From the NCBI GenBank assembly GCA_003557905.1, contig PWNH01000010.1:1-62835 (forward strand): 62,835 nt of DNA, given 5' to 3'. The notes beneath the pieces are model-generated. The model was given only the letters and a program-made list of their open reading frames with translations. It searched no databases and was not told the DNA's origin. Position 1 is the first letter of the stretch; each line of letters starts with the position of its first letter. A program made the translations under genes and the position numbers. Of this stretch, positions 19,442-29,402 are shown piece by piece. The DNA comes from Methanomassiliicoccaceae archaeon. Its GTDB lineage: Archaea > Thermoplasmatota > Thermoplasmata > Methanomassiliicoccales > Methanomethylophilaceae.

Positions 19442-20245
19442 TCAAACGTAATCCCAGTCATCCCTCTGTGACCGGGAGGCGGGGCGGTCCTTGTTGGGAT
19501 CGTTGGCCTCCGCCCGATGGAAGAGCCCGCTGAATGTGGACTCTGAGGCCGTGTTCCGATGGGCCCTTCGCGGGGAACGGCTGTTCTTGGCCGAATCACC
19601 GCGGACCGCACGACCCTTCACAGGCATGCACTCGTCGAAACTCTCGAAAGAGGCCCGCGGTGCGGACCTGGCGACAGGGGGCGCGTACTGACGGACATAG
19701 TCCATCTCATTGCGGTTCTGTTCGGCGAGTATGCCTCCGACGTAGGCGAAAGCGACGGTTATGATGTAGCTGTTGATCTGTAGGGAAGTGGTGTTGCCGA
19801 CCGCGGCCAAGAATGATTCCAGATATCCGACGACGATAATCATGATCGCCCCCAGAGCCGGTATGTCCTCGCTGAATGCGGCGATCAACGGTCCGTTGCT
19901 GTCACAGAGGAATGAGAGGTGCGGCAACAGGCCGACGTCAGCACCGTATATCATGAAGGAGAACAAACCGACGGGTATCATGGCGGCCAACATCCCTCTG
20001 TTCGGGGAGCCCGCCTTCCTTCCACCGACGTATCCTGCGATCATCTGGCCGAACAGTGGGAGCCACCATAGGAGAAGGGAGAGGACGAATGTGACCTTGA
20101 CGGCGGCATAGAAGCTGAAGGGCCTACGAGGCTCGCCGGCGTATGGTTGGCCTGGCCTGCCGCTTGTCGACCTGCCGCGCTGGCCACCGTCATCCCTGAA
20201 CCGGTAGCCACGGCTGGTCATACCAAACCCTGACTTCATGTGCAT
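19442..20245 (-). CDS. Uncharacterised membrane protein with charged, disordered C-terminus
   Basis: Several hydrophobic segments, then an Arg/Ser-rich tail; start chosen at MHMKSGFG. Confidence 0.6.
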   Translation of the reverse strand: MHMKSGFGMTSRGYRFRDDGGQRGRSTSGRPGQPYAGEPRRPFSFYAAVKVTFVLSLLLWWLPLFGQMIAGYVGGRKAGSPNRGMLAAMIPVGLFSFMIYGADVGLLPHLSFLCDSNGPLIAAFSEDIPALGAIMIIVVGYLESFLAAVGNTTSLQINSYIITVAFAYVGGILAEQNRNEMDYVRQYAPPVARSAPRASFESFDECMPVKGRAVRGDSAKNSRSPRRAHRNTASESTFSGLFHRAEANDPNKDRPASRSQRDDWDYV

Positions 20246-20446
20246 CCCCGTCAGACGCGAGTCCGACAATTTTGTATGTAACACAAAAATATTTAATGGT
20301 TGTCTATGCCGCACCAACGATTCATTTAAAAGGCGGGAGAATCCCTTATCGCTCTTTTTCCACCCTCCAGACATCATTTTTCATGGCTCAAGCACTTCAC
20401 GGTTCCAGGGGAAAATAAATAAAGGTGTGCATGTTAGACTTCAGCG

Positions 20447-20863
20447 ATGGGGACCTACAGGAAGGTTCTGAGCTATAGGATGGAGAGCGGCGGTGTGCAT
20501 TACGTGTGTGATGACGCCCGTGCCGTTCTGAAGGAGAGCGGTCTGCGTCACGGACTGCTCTGCCTCTTCGTCAAAGGTTCCACTGGAGCCCTGGTGTTCA
20601 TGGAGAAGGACGCCGAGCTAGAACCCGACCTCAAGGATGCCCTGGAGAGGGTCGCCCCCTCCGACGCCACCTACCGGCATGACCGGAAATGGGGCGATGG
20701 GAACGGGCACTCCCATGTCCGCGCCAGCATGATGGGCGGATCCATTACCATTCCTTTCGCGGAAGGCGAGCTGGACCTGGGCCAATGGCAACAGGTCGCC
20801 CTGGTCGAGAACGACGTAAGGGACCGTCACCGCGAACTGATCATACAGATAGTAGGTGAATGA
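20447..20863 (+). CDS. YjbQ/UPF0047 family protein
   Basis: GLLCLFVKGSTGALVFMEKD...HVRASMMGGSITIPFAEGELDLGQWQQVALVENDVRDRHRELIIQIVG. Confidence 0.9.
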   Translation: MGTYRKVLSYRMESGGVHYVCDDARAVLKESGLRHGLLCLFVKGSTGALVFMEKDAELEPDLKDALERVAPSDATYRHDRKWGDGNGHSHVRASMMGGSITIPFAEGELDLGQWQQVALVENDVRDRHRELIIQIVGE

Positions 20864-20867
20864 CCTA

Positions 20868-22103
20868 ATGACAGTAAAGATAAGATTCCTAGGAGGAGCA
20901 GACATAGTTGGCAGGATGGGCATGCTGATGGAGGCCGGAGGCCGCAGCATGGTCTTCGAGTACGGGATGAGTCCCACCAAGCCACCGAGCTATCCGCTGC
21001 CCGCCCCCAAGGTTGACCATGCGTTCCTGACGCACTGCCACCTTGACCATTGCGGCATGATCCCCTGGTTGACCAGCAGGTACGATAACGACATTTTCAC
21101 TGCGCCGATAACCGCTGAGATTGCAGAGATAATGATGTTCGACTCCCTAAAGATCGCCAAGGCGGAGGGATATCCTGAACCCTACAACGAAGCGGACATC
21201 GACCGAACCATGAAGAACGTGATCCCCCTGGAGTTCGGGGACGTCATCGAGGTCGGTGACCTTGAGGTTGAGACCCACCGCGCTGGACATGTGCCGGGGG
21301 CGATGATGTTCGAGGTCATAGAAGACCGCAGCACACTCTACACCGGTGACATCCACACCATAAACACCCGTCTGGTGGAGGCGGCGAAGCCCGTGAAATG
21401 TGACAACCTGATCATAGAGGGCACATACGGAGGCCGTCTGCACCCCGACCGCAAACAGTCCGAGAAGGAGTTCCTGGACAAGATCAAGGAGGTCGTCGAC
21501 AGGGGCGGCAAGGTCCTGATACCGTGTTTCGCCGTCGGTCGGACACAGGAGATAATGATGCTCCTGAACGGTGCCAACTACGATAAGTGGGTCGACGGAA
21601 TGGGACGGTCTATCGCCCGCCTGTACATGCAATACCCGGAATACCTGATCAACCCCAAGAACCTCCGTGCGGCCCGCCGCTCGTTCAACGAGGTCAAGAA
21701 CGCCCAGATGCGTGGCAAGGCCCGCAAGGGCGAGGTCATCGTGACCACAGGCGGAATGCTTGACGGCGGACCGGTGCTCAACTACATGAAGAGCATAAAG
21801 GACGATCCCCTGTCCGCCATCCTGATCACGGGTTACCAGGCTGAGGACACCAATGGAAGGCTCCTGCTCGAGACCGGCTGCGTCAACATCGACGGTAGCC
21901 TGGAGAAGATCAACTGTGAGGTGCAGAGGTACGACTTCTCCGCCCACGCCGACCACGATCAGCTGATGGAGTTCATACGCGGATGCGATCCCGAGAACAT
22001 CGTGATCATGCACTCCGAGAGCCGTGAACCGCTCTACGATGCTCTGGCCGAGGAGTATAACGTCATACTCCCTGAATTGGACAAGACCTATACATTGGAG
22101 TGA
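20868..22103 (+). CDS. Beta-CASP metallo-beta-lactamase RNase (CPSF-like)
   Basis: HCHLDHCG, CFAVGRTQEIMMLL, TGGMLDGGPVLNYM, DFSAHADHDQL motifs. Confidence 0.92.
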   Translation: MTVKIRFLGGADIVGRMGMLMEAGGRSMVFEYGMSPTKPPSYPLPAPKVDHAFLTHCHLDHCGMIPWLTSRYDNDIFTAPITAEIAEIMMFDSLKIAKAEGYPEPYNEADIDRTMKNVIPLEFGDVIEVGDLEVETHRAGHVPGAMMFEVIEDRSTLYTGDIHTINTRLVEAAKPVKCDNLIIEGTYGGRLHPDRKQSEKEFLDKIKEVVDRGGKVLIPCFAVGRTQEIMMLLNGANYDKWVDGMGRSIARLYMQYPEYLINPKNLRAARRSFNEVKNAQMRGKARKGEVIVTTGGMLDGGPVLNYMKSIKDDPLSAILITGYQAEDTNGRLLLETGCVNIDGSLEKINCEVQRYDFSAHADHDQLMEFIRGCDPENIVIMHSESREPLYDALAEEYNVILPELDKTYTLE

Positions 22104-22921
22104 GGTGCATGGACGGATTGAGGGCTTTCCTGGAGGAGGACGTTCCCAACGGCGACGTCACCAGCGAGACCCTCATACCCGCCACCGCAGTCTCCAAGGC
22201 CGTTGTCACCAGCGGTGGCGATGGTATACTGGCCGGTGCTGAAGAGGCCGCATGGCTATTCGCAGACGGCGGGTTAGAGGTCAGGTCCATTAAGCATGAC
22301 GGCGACCCCGTATCGGCGGGGGACGAGGTCATGCACATAGAGGGCTCGCTCCGGGAGATGATGCTCCGTGAGCGTGTATGCCTGAACATCATGATGTTCA
22401 TGTCCGGTACCGCGACCGAGACCAACAGGGTCTTGAAGGCATGCCGCGCGGTCAATCCCCGGGTCAGCGTCGCCGCCACACGCAAGACCCTGCCCGGCCT
22501 CCGTGCCCTGCAGAAGAAGGCTGTTAGGTTGGCAGGAGGGGAGTCACACCGGGACTCGCTCTCCCACCACATCCTGGTGAAGGACAATCACATAGAGGCC
22601 GTAGGAGGCATGGAAAACGCGCTCCAGGCATTGAAGTCCGCCCCGGCAACGATCATAGAGGTGGAGGCGGAGACAGAGCAAGAGGCGTTGGCAGCCGCCG
22701 CTGCGGGAGTGGACATCGTGCTGCTCGACAACATGACCCCCGCTGAGGCGGGAATATGCTATCGTTCCATAAAGGGCGCGTACCCGAATGTCCTTGTGGA
22801 GGTGTCAGGCGGCATCGGTCCTGAGAACGCCCCCGCTTACGCGGAATTTGCCGACCGCATCTCGATGGGGCATCTTACCCATTCAGCGCCTTCCCTGCAG
22901 TTCTCGTTGCACATCCTCTAG
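22100..22921 (+). CDS. nadC: Nicotinate-nucleotide pyrophosphorylase (carboxylating)
   Basis: EEDVPNGDVTSETL, SGTATETNRVL, ATRKTLPGLRALQKKAVRLAGGESHRDSLSHHILVKDNH. Confidence 0.93.
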   Translation: MRCMDGLRAFLEEDVPNGDVTSETLIPATAVSKAVVTSGGDGILAGAEEAAWLFADGGLEVRSIKHDGDPVSAGDEVMHIEGSLREMMLRERVCLNIMMFMSGTATETNRVLKACRAVNPRVSVAATRKTLPGLRALQKKAVRLAGGESHRDSLSHHILVKDNHIEAVGGMENALQALKSAPATIIEVEAETEQEALAAAAAGVDIVLLDNMTPAEAGICYRSIKGAYPNVLVEVSGGIGPENAPAYAEFADRISMGHLTHSAPSLQFSLHIL

Positions 22922-23700
22922 TCGCGGGTGCGATGGTGGGACATGTAATCGACATCCCAACCCAAACAGCTGGCCACCAGCTCGGCAACGTGAATCACCT
23001 TCTTGCCCCTCGTGACGGTATCGAACTGCAGGAAGCAGAAAGGGCAGGATGTTATCAATGCATCAGCGTCGGAGAACTCATCAAGGGCCTCTTGGCTGAC
23101 CCCTTTGGCGACATCATCGTTGACAGAGGTCAGACTGCCTCCGCAACAAACCTTCGTCCGTGGCAGAACGGCCTCGCCCCCCAAGGCTTCGACGACATCG
23201 GCGAGCATGCGCTGCGCGCCCTCACGTCCGCCGGCCATATGGTCCCCGTGGCATCCGGGGTGGATACCGAATCTCATATCCACTTTCCCCACCGCCGATG
23301 CGACGATGGAATCAAGCCTTGAGTGCAACAGCGGAAGGAAACCGGTCACCTCCGCCCGACCGGAGTAGTTCATGCCCATCTCTTTCAGAACCTCGTTGGC
23401 AATCTCGGCGTTGCCGGAGTCCAGCACTTCCGCCACCTCTTGCAAGGAAAGGGTGCACCCGTCACAGAGGGTAAGGATCGGAGACTCCCTTTTCGTGGCG
23501 ATGGCGTGCAGCCGTGCCCCCGCCACCATCCAGGTCTCCAATCCCAATGACCTCAGCCCTACCGGTTCCACGCAACATGTGAACCCGGGAAAATCCGCGA
23601 AAGGGATTTCGAGCTTATCGAGCACGAAACGGGCGGCTGATTCCACGAATGGAAGTTTTGAGGGTATGGCACATCCCGGATATAACAGCATTTCATTCAT
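22918..23700 (-). CDS. hdrB: Heterodisulfide reductase subunit B-like (two CCG domains)
   Basis: LYPGC, GFTCCVEPVG, LCDGC, GIHPGCHGDH, VCCGGS, SCPFC Cys motifs. Confidence 0.85.
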   Translation of the reverse strand: MNEMLLYPGCAIPSKLPFVESAARFVLDKLEIPFADFPGFTCCVEPVGLRSLGLETWMVAGARLHAIATKRESPILTLCDGCTLSLQEVAEVLDSGNAEIANEVLKEMGMNYSGRAEVTGFLPLLHSRLDSIVASAVGKVDMRFGIHPGCHGDHMAGGREGAQRMLADVVEALGGEAVLPRTKVCCGGSLTSVNDDVAKGVSQEALDEFSDADALITSCPFCFLQFDTVTRGKKVIHVAELVASCLGWDVDYMSHHRTRD

Positions 23701-24154
23701 GTGCAAACCTCGTTCTGGAGACAACCTTCCCGAGCTCCCTCATGGCCCTGTCCCCGTTCTGCATATCCGGGAGGCCCAGATCCTTGCGCACCTTTTCGGT
23801 ACGGGGGCCGGCTGGAAAACCCCTGCCCTCCTTCAGGAACGCCTTGGCCCCACGGACGAACCTCTGCGGGGCATCCCCGTCCAAAGCGGAGCGGTAGCGC
23901 AGATGGGTTATCAACAAGGGGAGGTTTATGTCGACTGGACAAACGTCATCGCAGATATAACAGAGAAGACAGTCCCATACGTTCTCCTCATTCCCTTCGG
24001 AGATCAAGCCCCTGACTACTTGCCGGGGGTCGATCCCTCCATGCCTGGTGCTGGGGCATGATTCGGAACACAGTCCGCAATCGCGGCAGGTGTCCAAGGA
24101 GAAACGTACAGCAAGCCGCTCATCTGACAGGTCCGCGGGGTCGAAATCGTCCAC
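23693..24154 (-). CDS. hdrC: Heterodisulfide reductase subunit C-like (2x[4Fe-4S])
   Basis: CRDCGLCSESCP and CLLCYICDDVCP; overlaps hdrB by 8 nt. Confidence 0.88.
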   Translation of the reverse strand: MDDFDPADLSDERLAVRFSLDTCRDCGLCSESCPSTRHGGIDPRQVVRGLISEGNEENVWDCLLCYICDDVCPVDINLPLLITHLRYRSALDGDAPQRFVRGAKAFLKEGRGFPAGPRTEKVRKDLGLPDMQNGDRAMRELGKVVSRTRFAHE

Positions 24155-24228
24155 CCCGGCAAATCATACAACGGGGTTATCAAATTTCCGTAACAAAAAG
24201 GATAATGCTAATCGTCGATACGGGGTTC

Positions 24229-24408
24229 ATGAACATCGAGGACCATAAGTGCCAGATTTGCGGATCGCCCGCCAAGCACTTCGTATTCGCCGCTTTCACC
24301 TGCGACAGTGAGGAATGCATAGAGGCCGCCCGCAAGGAGCGGGGCGGACCCGGCGGCCATATGAAGAGGAAGGCCGAGGGCCGGCCGATAATCCCCTTGG
24401 ACGAATGA
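24229..24408 (+). CDS. Small zinc-ribbon-like protein, unknown function
   Basis: MNIEDHKCQICGSPAKHFVFAAFTCDSEEC; start chosen at ATG 24229. Confidence 0.5.
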   Translation: MNIEDHKCQICGSPAKHFVFAAFTCDSEECIEAARKERGGPGGHMKRKAEGRPIIPLDE

Positions 24409-24411
24409 CGC

Positions 24412-25968
24412 CTAGTGTCGGAACACGCGACAGCCGGTGAACACCATGGCCATACCATGCTCGTCAGCGGCCTGGATGACCTCCTCGTCCCTGATCGAGC
24501 CGCCGGGTTGTATTATGGCTGTTACACCGGCCTTGGCGGCCTCATCGACACCGTCACGGAACGGGAAGAAGGCGTCCGATGCCATGACGCTGCCTTGGGT
24601 GGCGTCCCCTCCCTTGATACGGGCTATCATCGCTGAGTCGACACGGCTCATCTGACCGGCGCCGATGCCTATGGCCCTCTCCTCCTTCACGTATACCACG
24701 GAATTGGAGGAGACGTGCTTGACGAGCTTCCATGCGAACTGCAGCGCCTTCGTCTCCTCCGCAGTGGGTGCACGCTTGGTGACGACCTTCAGGTCCTCGT
24801 CGGATACCCGGAGGGCCTCATCGGTCTGCACCAGCATCCCTCCTTGGATCCTCTTCATCTTCAATTCCCGCACCCGTGCCTGTGGGCCGATGGGGGAATT
24901 GGTGCGCAGAAGGCGGATGTTCTTCCTCTGCAACAGTATGTCCAAAGCCCCTGGCTCAAAATCCGGGGCGATGATGGCCTCCACGAAATACTTGTTCTCA
25001 CGGATCTCCTGGGCAACTGACTCGGGACACTCCCGGTTGAGGCATATCACGCAACCGAAGGCTGACTTCGGGTCGACCGCATAGGCGGTGACGAAAGCAT
25101 CATGGATGTCATCCGCACTGGCCAGTCCGCAGGGGTTGGTGTGCTTCATTATGACCGCGGTGGGTCTCTCGAAGTCCATGGCGATGTCCATGGCCTTGTC
25201 GAGGTCGAGGATGTTGTTGAATGAGAGCTGTTTGCCGTGCAACTGCTCCGCCTTGGCGACCGTGGGTCCCGGGGTGAAAGGGTCGGCGTAGAATGCCGCC
25301 CTCTGGTCCGGGTTCTCGCCGTACCGCAGTTCCATGAACTTCTCAGTGGGTATGGGCATGGACCCCGGGAACGGTTCACCGCCGAAACGCCGACGCAACT
25401 GATCGGCGATCATGGAATCGTAGTTGGCGCTTATGATGAACGCCTCCACCATCAGTTCCGCCCGCAGGGATTCGCTGATGCCTCCATCCCGCAGGGATTC
25501 GATTATCCTCGGATACTGCGATGGCGATGTGACCACCGCCACGGACTTGTAGTTCTTGGCTGCGGCGCGGACCATACTGGGTCCGCCGATGTCGATATTC
25601 TCGACAATGGCCTCCAGGTCGTCGGGGCTGGAGAGAACGGTCTTCTTGAAGGGATATAGATTGATCACGACCATGTCGATGGTTCCGATGTCCAAAGCGG
25701 CTATCGCATCCATATGCTCCGGCAGGTCACGACGTGCCAGAATACCGGCGTGAAGACGGGGGTGCAGGGTCTTGACCCTCCCGTCGAGCATCTCGGGGAA
25801 GCCGGTTATCTCCGCGACCTCTACAACGGCTATGCCGTTTTCCTTGAGTAGCTTTGCTGTGCCGCCAGTGGATATCAGTTCCACGCCCATGGAGGCCAGC
25901 TCCATGGCCAGGTCGACTATGCCTTCCTTGTCAGACACACTAAGAAGCGCCCTCTCGATTTTTGTCAG
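24412..25968 (-). CDS. purH: Bifunctional AICAR formyltransferase/IMP cyclohydrolase PurH (probable CTG start)
   Basis: Full-length PurH; upstream in-frame residues [15 protein letters not shown] match PurH N-termini; CTG at 25968 has GGAGG 7 nt upstream; the track starts at the internal GTG 25938. Confidence 0.93.
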   Translation of the reverse strand: MTKIERALLSVSDKEGIVDLAMELASMGVELISTGGTAKLLKENGIAVVEVAEITGFPEMLDGRVKTLHPRLHAGILARRDLPEHMDAIAALDIGTIDMVVINLYPFKKTVLSSPDDLEAIVENIDIGGPSMVRAAAKNYKSVAVVTSPSQYPRIIESLRDGGISESLRAELMVEAFIISANYDSMIADQLRRRFGGEPFPGSMPIPTEKFMELRYGENPDQRAAFYADPFTPGPTVAKAEQLHGKQLSFNNILDLDKAMDIAMDFERPTAVIMKHTNPCGLASADDIHDAFVTAYAVDPKSAFGCVICLNRECPESVAQEIRENKYFVEAIIAPDFEPGALDILLQRKNIRLLRTNSPIGPQARVRELKMKRIQGGMLVQTDEALRVSDEDLKVVTKRAPTAEETKALQFAWKLVKHVSSNSVVYVKEERAIGIGAGQMSRVDSAMIARIKGGDATQGSVMASDAFFPFRDGVDEAAKAGVTAIIQPGGSIRDEEVIQAADEHGMAMVFTGCRVFRH

Positions 25969-26079
25969 TGAGATTCCTCCGCGATGTGGGCATACAGAGG
26001 TATGCCATGCCTATATTGCTAGGTCTGTCATAAATGTAATGCATGCCGCGATAATGTAATCTAGTCATCTTTTTTTATA

Positions 26080-26886
26080 ATGTCGCGATATCAAGCATTG
26101 AAGGAAATGATGGTCATCAGCGAGAGGATCAACGGTCTTTTCCGTTCCGTGGGTAAGGCCATAGACGACAAGGACTCCAATTTCATCCAGTCCCTCACAT
26201 TGAGGCAGATCGAGGCCGGAGCCACCGCACTCGATGTCAACGTCGGTCCCGGAAGAGGGGCCGAAGGCCCTGAGGACATGCGCTGGCTTGTCAAGACCGT
26301 ACAGGAGGTCACGGACCTTCCCCTGTGCATCGACACTCCCGGACTGAAGACCATGTCCGCCGGGCTGGCAGTCTGTGAGAACCCGGCGATCATCAACTCC
26401 ACCACCGCTGAGATGGAGAAGATGCAGGGGTTCTTCCCCCTTGCCCGGGACCATGATGCCGACATCATCTGTCTGACAATGGACGAGAGGGGCATACCAA
26501 ACGATGCTGACAGCCGCGCCGAGATGGCCATGCTGATGCTCACCACGGCGATGGAGTACGAGGTCATGCCCGACCGCATAATACTCGACCCCCTGGTGCT
26601 GCCCGTCGTGGCGGCCCAGGACCAAGGTGCCAAGGTAATAGAGGCCCTGAGGATGTTCCAGATGCTGAACGACCCCGCTCCGAGGACGGTCGTCGGTCTC
26701 AGCAACGTATCCAACGGATGCAGGGACCGCAGCCTGTTGAACCGAACCTATCTGGCGATGCTGATGGGCGCCGGACTCAGCGCCGCCATACTCGATCCCG
26801 AGGACAAGGAGACCATGGATGCCGTCAAGACGGCACAGGTTCTCCTGGATCAGAATCTGTACTGCGAGGATTACCTGCGAGCATGA
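26080..26886 (+). CDS. Methyltetrahydrofolate:corrinoid protein methyltransferase-like (AcsE/pterin-binding family)
   Basis: ISERINGL...; GATALDVNVGPG; PLCIDTPGLKTM; NPAIINSTTAE; TVVGLSNVSNG pterin-binding motifs. Confidence 0.85.
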   Translation: MSRYQALKEMMVISERINGLFRSVGKAIDDKDSNFIQSLTLRQIEAGATALDVNVGPGRGAEGPEDMRWLVKTVQEVTDLPLCIDTPGLKTMSAGLAVCENPAIINSTTAEMEKMQGFFPLARDHDADIICLTMDERGIPNDADSRAEMAMLMLTTAMEYEVMPDRIILDPLVLPVVAAQDQGAKVIEALRMFQMLNDPAPRTVVGLSNVSNGCRDRSLLNRTYLAMLMGAGLSAAILDPEDKETMDAVKTAQVLLDQNLYCEDYLRA

Positions 26887-27794
26887 GGCCGGGGTAACAG
26901 CCCCGCCCTCTCCACTATCTCAGGCACGGCACTCTCCCAGTTCACCGGCATCAGGTGTATGCCTTTTATGCCGGGGAGGTCACGGAGCTCATCGATGGTC
27001 TCCAGGCAGATCCTCATGCCCTCGGCCTTCTCATCGCTGGCGTTGGACATCCTCCGCAGTAGATCATCGGGGACGCTCATTCCCGGGACCTTATCGGCCA
27101 TGAACCTTGCCGCCTTGTAGGAGCGCAAGGGTAGCACGCCGGCGAGTATGTGGGTCCTTTCATGCAAACCCTTTGAGACCAGCAACCGATGCCACTCCCG
27201 GAAACGGTCGAGGTCGAATATCGCCTGTGTCTGGATGAAATCAGCGCCTGCACAGACTTTCTTGTTCAATCGTATTATGCCCATCTCCATGGGGTCGGCG
27301 AAAGGATTGGCCGCCGCACCGAGGAACATCTTCGGAGGCACCTTGATCGAATCCCCGCACCACATCTCCCCCTCATCACACATGCGACGGAAGACCATCA
27401 GCTGCTGCGTGGAGTCGAGGTCGAATACGTTGCGGGATTCAGGCTGGTTGCCGAACCTCTGGTGGTCGCCCGTTATGCACAGCATGTTGCGGACGCCCAG
27501 GGCGGCTGCGCCCAGCATCTCCGACTGCATCGCAAGGCGGTTGCGGTCGCGGCAGGTCATCTGCATTATGGGCTCCACACCCTCCTGGATGCAGAAGAGG
27601 CTGGCGGCCAATGAGGACATCCTCACTATCGCCGTCTGGTTGTCGGTCACGTTGAACGCATCGGCGAAACCCTTGAGCATGCGGGCCTTCTCCCTCACCG
27701 GTCCGCCGTCCGCGGACTTGGGGGGGCCTATCTCGGAGGTCACGACGAACTCCCCGGCCTCCAAGAGGGCCTGCAGGGAACTCCCGTCGATCAT
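26871..27794 (-). CDS. metF: Methylenetetrahydrofolate reductase
   Basis: VTSEIGPPK...; NMLCITGDHQRFG; GADFIQTQAIFDLDRFREW; GVLPLRSYKAARFM. Confidence 0.9.
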   Translation of the reverse strand: MIDGSSLQALLEAGEFVVTSEIGPPKSADGGPVREKARMLKGFADAFNVTDNQTAIVRMSSLAASLFCIQEGVEPIMQMTCRDRNRLAMQSEMLGAAALGVRNMLCITGDHQRFGNQPESRNVFDLDSTQQLMVFRRMCDEGEMWCGDSIKVPPKMFLGAAANPFADPMEMGIIRLNKKVCAGADFIQTQAIFDLDRFREWHRLLVSKGLHERTHILAGVLPLRSYKAARFMADKVPGMSVPDDLLRRMSNASDEKAEGMRICLETIDELRDLPGIKGIHLMPVNWESAVPEIVERAGLLPRPHARR

Positions 27795-28468
27795 CTCTTG
27801 TCCTCCTTCACCACGATACGGGACCCGCCGTCACGCCCCTTGGACCAGTCCTTGGGGGGCAGCAGGATCTCCAGAAGGTCGAGACGGCCTTTGCTCCTCA
27901 CCTGGTCGTAAATCAGCTGCCAGGCGCAGTCCCTGTCCGGTGACAGTTCGCACTTCCCTCCCTGGGACCCGCCGCAGGGTCCGTTCTGCAACATCTTGGA
28001 GCAACGGGCGATGGGGCATATGCCGCCACTGAGGTGAATGGTGCAGTCCCCGCATCCCGCGCAGCGTTCCTTCCATCGTCCCTTTCCCTCCGGGGAGCCC
28101 ATCGAGGACGTGTTTATTCCCGGGATGACGACCCGGGTAGGGTAAACCTCCGACAGGACCTGCGCTCCCACCCCGCATCCCAATGAGAGGACGACATCGC
28201 TGTCCTCCACCATATCCGCTATCTCCTTGTCGAAGTCCTTCTCACACTGACGCTGCAGGGTGACCGTGGAGACCGTCCAATCCATTCCTCTGGAGGCCGA
28301 GTGCTCCTCAAGCGATGAGGCCAGTTCGGCGACCTCCTTCTCACCGCCGGCGAGACAGACGGCCACGCAGGAGCGGCACCCAACCACGAGTATCCGACCC
28401 CCTCCCTCGGACTCCACCATATCGATGATGTCCGTCAATGGTTTCTGCTCGCCGATTATCATAATCAA
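27791..28468 (-). CDS. metV: MetV-like Zn/Fe-S protein (MTHFR C-terminal-domain family)
   Basis: Multiple Cys motifs with CAGCGDC...GICPIARCSKMLQNGPCGGSQGGKCE; overlaps metF by 4 nt. Confidence 0.85.
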   Translation of the reverse strand: MIMIIGEQKPLTDIIDMVESEGGGRILVVGCRSCVAVCLAGGEKEVAELASSLEEHSASRGMDWTVSTVTLQRQCEKDFDKEIADMVEDSDVVLSLGCGVGAQVLSEVYPTRVVIPGINTSSMGSPEGKGRWKERCAGCGDCTIHLSGGICPIARCSKMLQNGPCGGSQGGKCELSPDRDCAWQLIYDQVRSKGRLDLLEILLPPKDWSKGRDGGSRIVVKEDKR

Positions 28469-28577
28469 ACCTCATCCCTGCGAAGGGACAATCCAATCAA
28501 GAATAAGGGCGATATAACCTTTATGTCCTGAAGTGCTTCTGTGGAATCGGAAAGGGAATCAAGGAGGAAGGAATGAG

Positions 28578-29402
28578 ATGAGGGTTCTGGCGTTCACCAT
28601 CGACCTCGACCGGGACTGCAACACGGCAGTCCGCGGTGAGACCGCGGCGGCATCACGTTCCTGCGGTGTTACGACCAGTCCGTGTCATGATGCCTCCTCG
28701 CAGGGCATGGAGGCCATCGCTGACATGCTGAGGTCGATGGCATTCCCCGCCACGATATTCGCTGAGGGGGACTCGTTGCGCAAGCTCTGCGACCCTTCGG
28801 TGCTCCGTGGTCTCGAGGTCGCGTGCCATGGGATGGAGCACGAGGACCTCACCGGTGAATCGACGGGACTGCTGTTGGGGGACGATCAACTGGAGGACAT
28901 AATCTCGCGGTCCTGGGGAACGGTGCTGTCCGTAACCGGTGAGGTGCCACGCGGGTTCCGAGCCCCCTATCTGAACATAGACCCCCGTGTCCTCGCCCTC
29001 GTCAAGGGACGCGGTTTCACCTATGACTCATCGATGACCGAGAAAGTGCTCGACGGGGTGCTTAAGCCAAGATTGCTCCCGATGGGGATGTGGGAGTTCC
29101 CATTGGCACGCGACACCGATGCCGAAGGCAAGGTGATAGACTCCTACCTGTGGGCCATGCATGAGGGCCGAAGACCTGAATCGGACTATATGCGCATGAT
29201 CGACCGTTTCCAGGAAGGGGTCCTGGTAATGGCCACGCACAGCTGGCACGTCCTGGAGGGCGTCCAGGCCGGTCCCAAGTCGTCCGGGCAGACCGCGGGG
29301 GAACTGGATTCCATCGCGCGCATCCTCGGTCATGCCGAGGACTCAGGGTTCGAGATGCTCAGTCTCTCCGCGGCCGAGGACCTGCTCAACGAAGGCCGGT
29401 GA
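28578..29402 (+). CDS. Polysaccharide deacetylase family protein
   Basis: FTIDLDRDCN, ACHGMEHEDLT, GFRAPYLNID, ATHSWHVLEG motifs of NodB-type carbohydrate esterases. Confidence 0.75.
   Translation: MRVLAFTIDLDRDCNTAVRGETAAASRSCGVTTSPCHDASSQGMEAIADMLRSMAFPATIFAEGDSLRKLCDPSVLRGLEVACHGMEHEDLTGESTGLLLGDDQLEDIISRSWGTVLSVTGEVPRGFRAPYLNIDPRVLALVKGRGFTYDSSMTEKVLDGVLKPRLLPMGMWEFPLARDTDAEGKVIDSYLWAMHEGRRPESDYMRMIDRFQEGVLVMATHSWHVLEGVQAGPKSSGQTAGELDSIARILGHAEDSGFEMLSLSAAEDLLNEGR

Noticed and set aside
21147-22013. 288-aa minus-strand ORF opposite the beta-CASP RNase
   Set aside because: Antisense shadow; the plus-strand gene has clear catalytic motifs.
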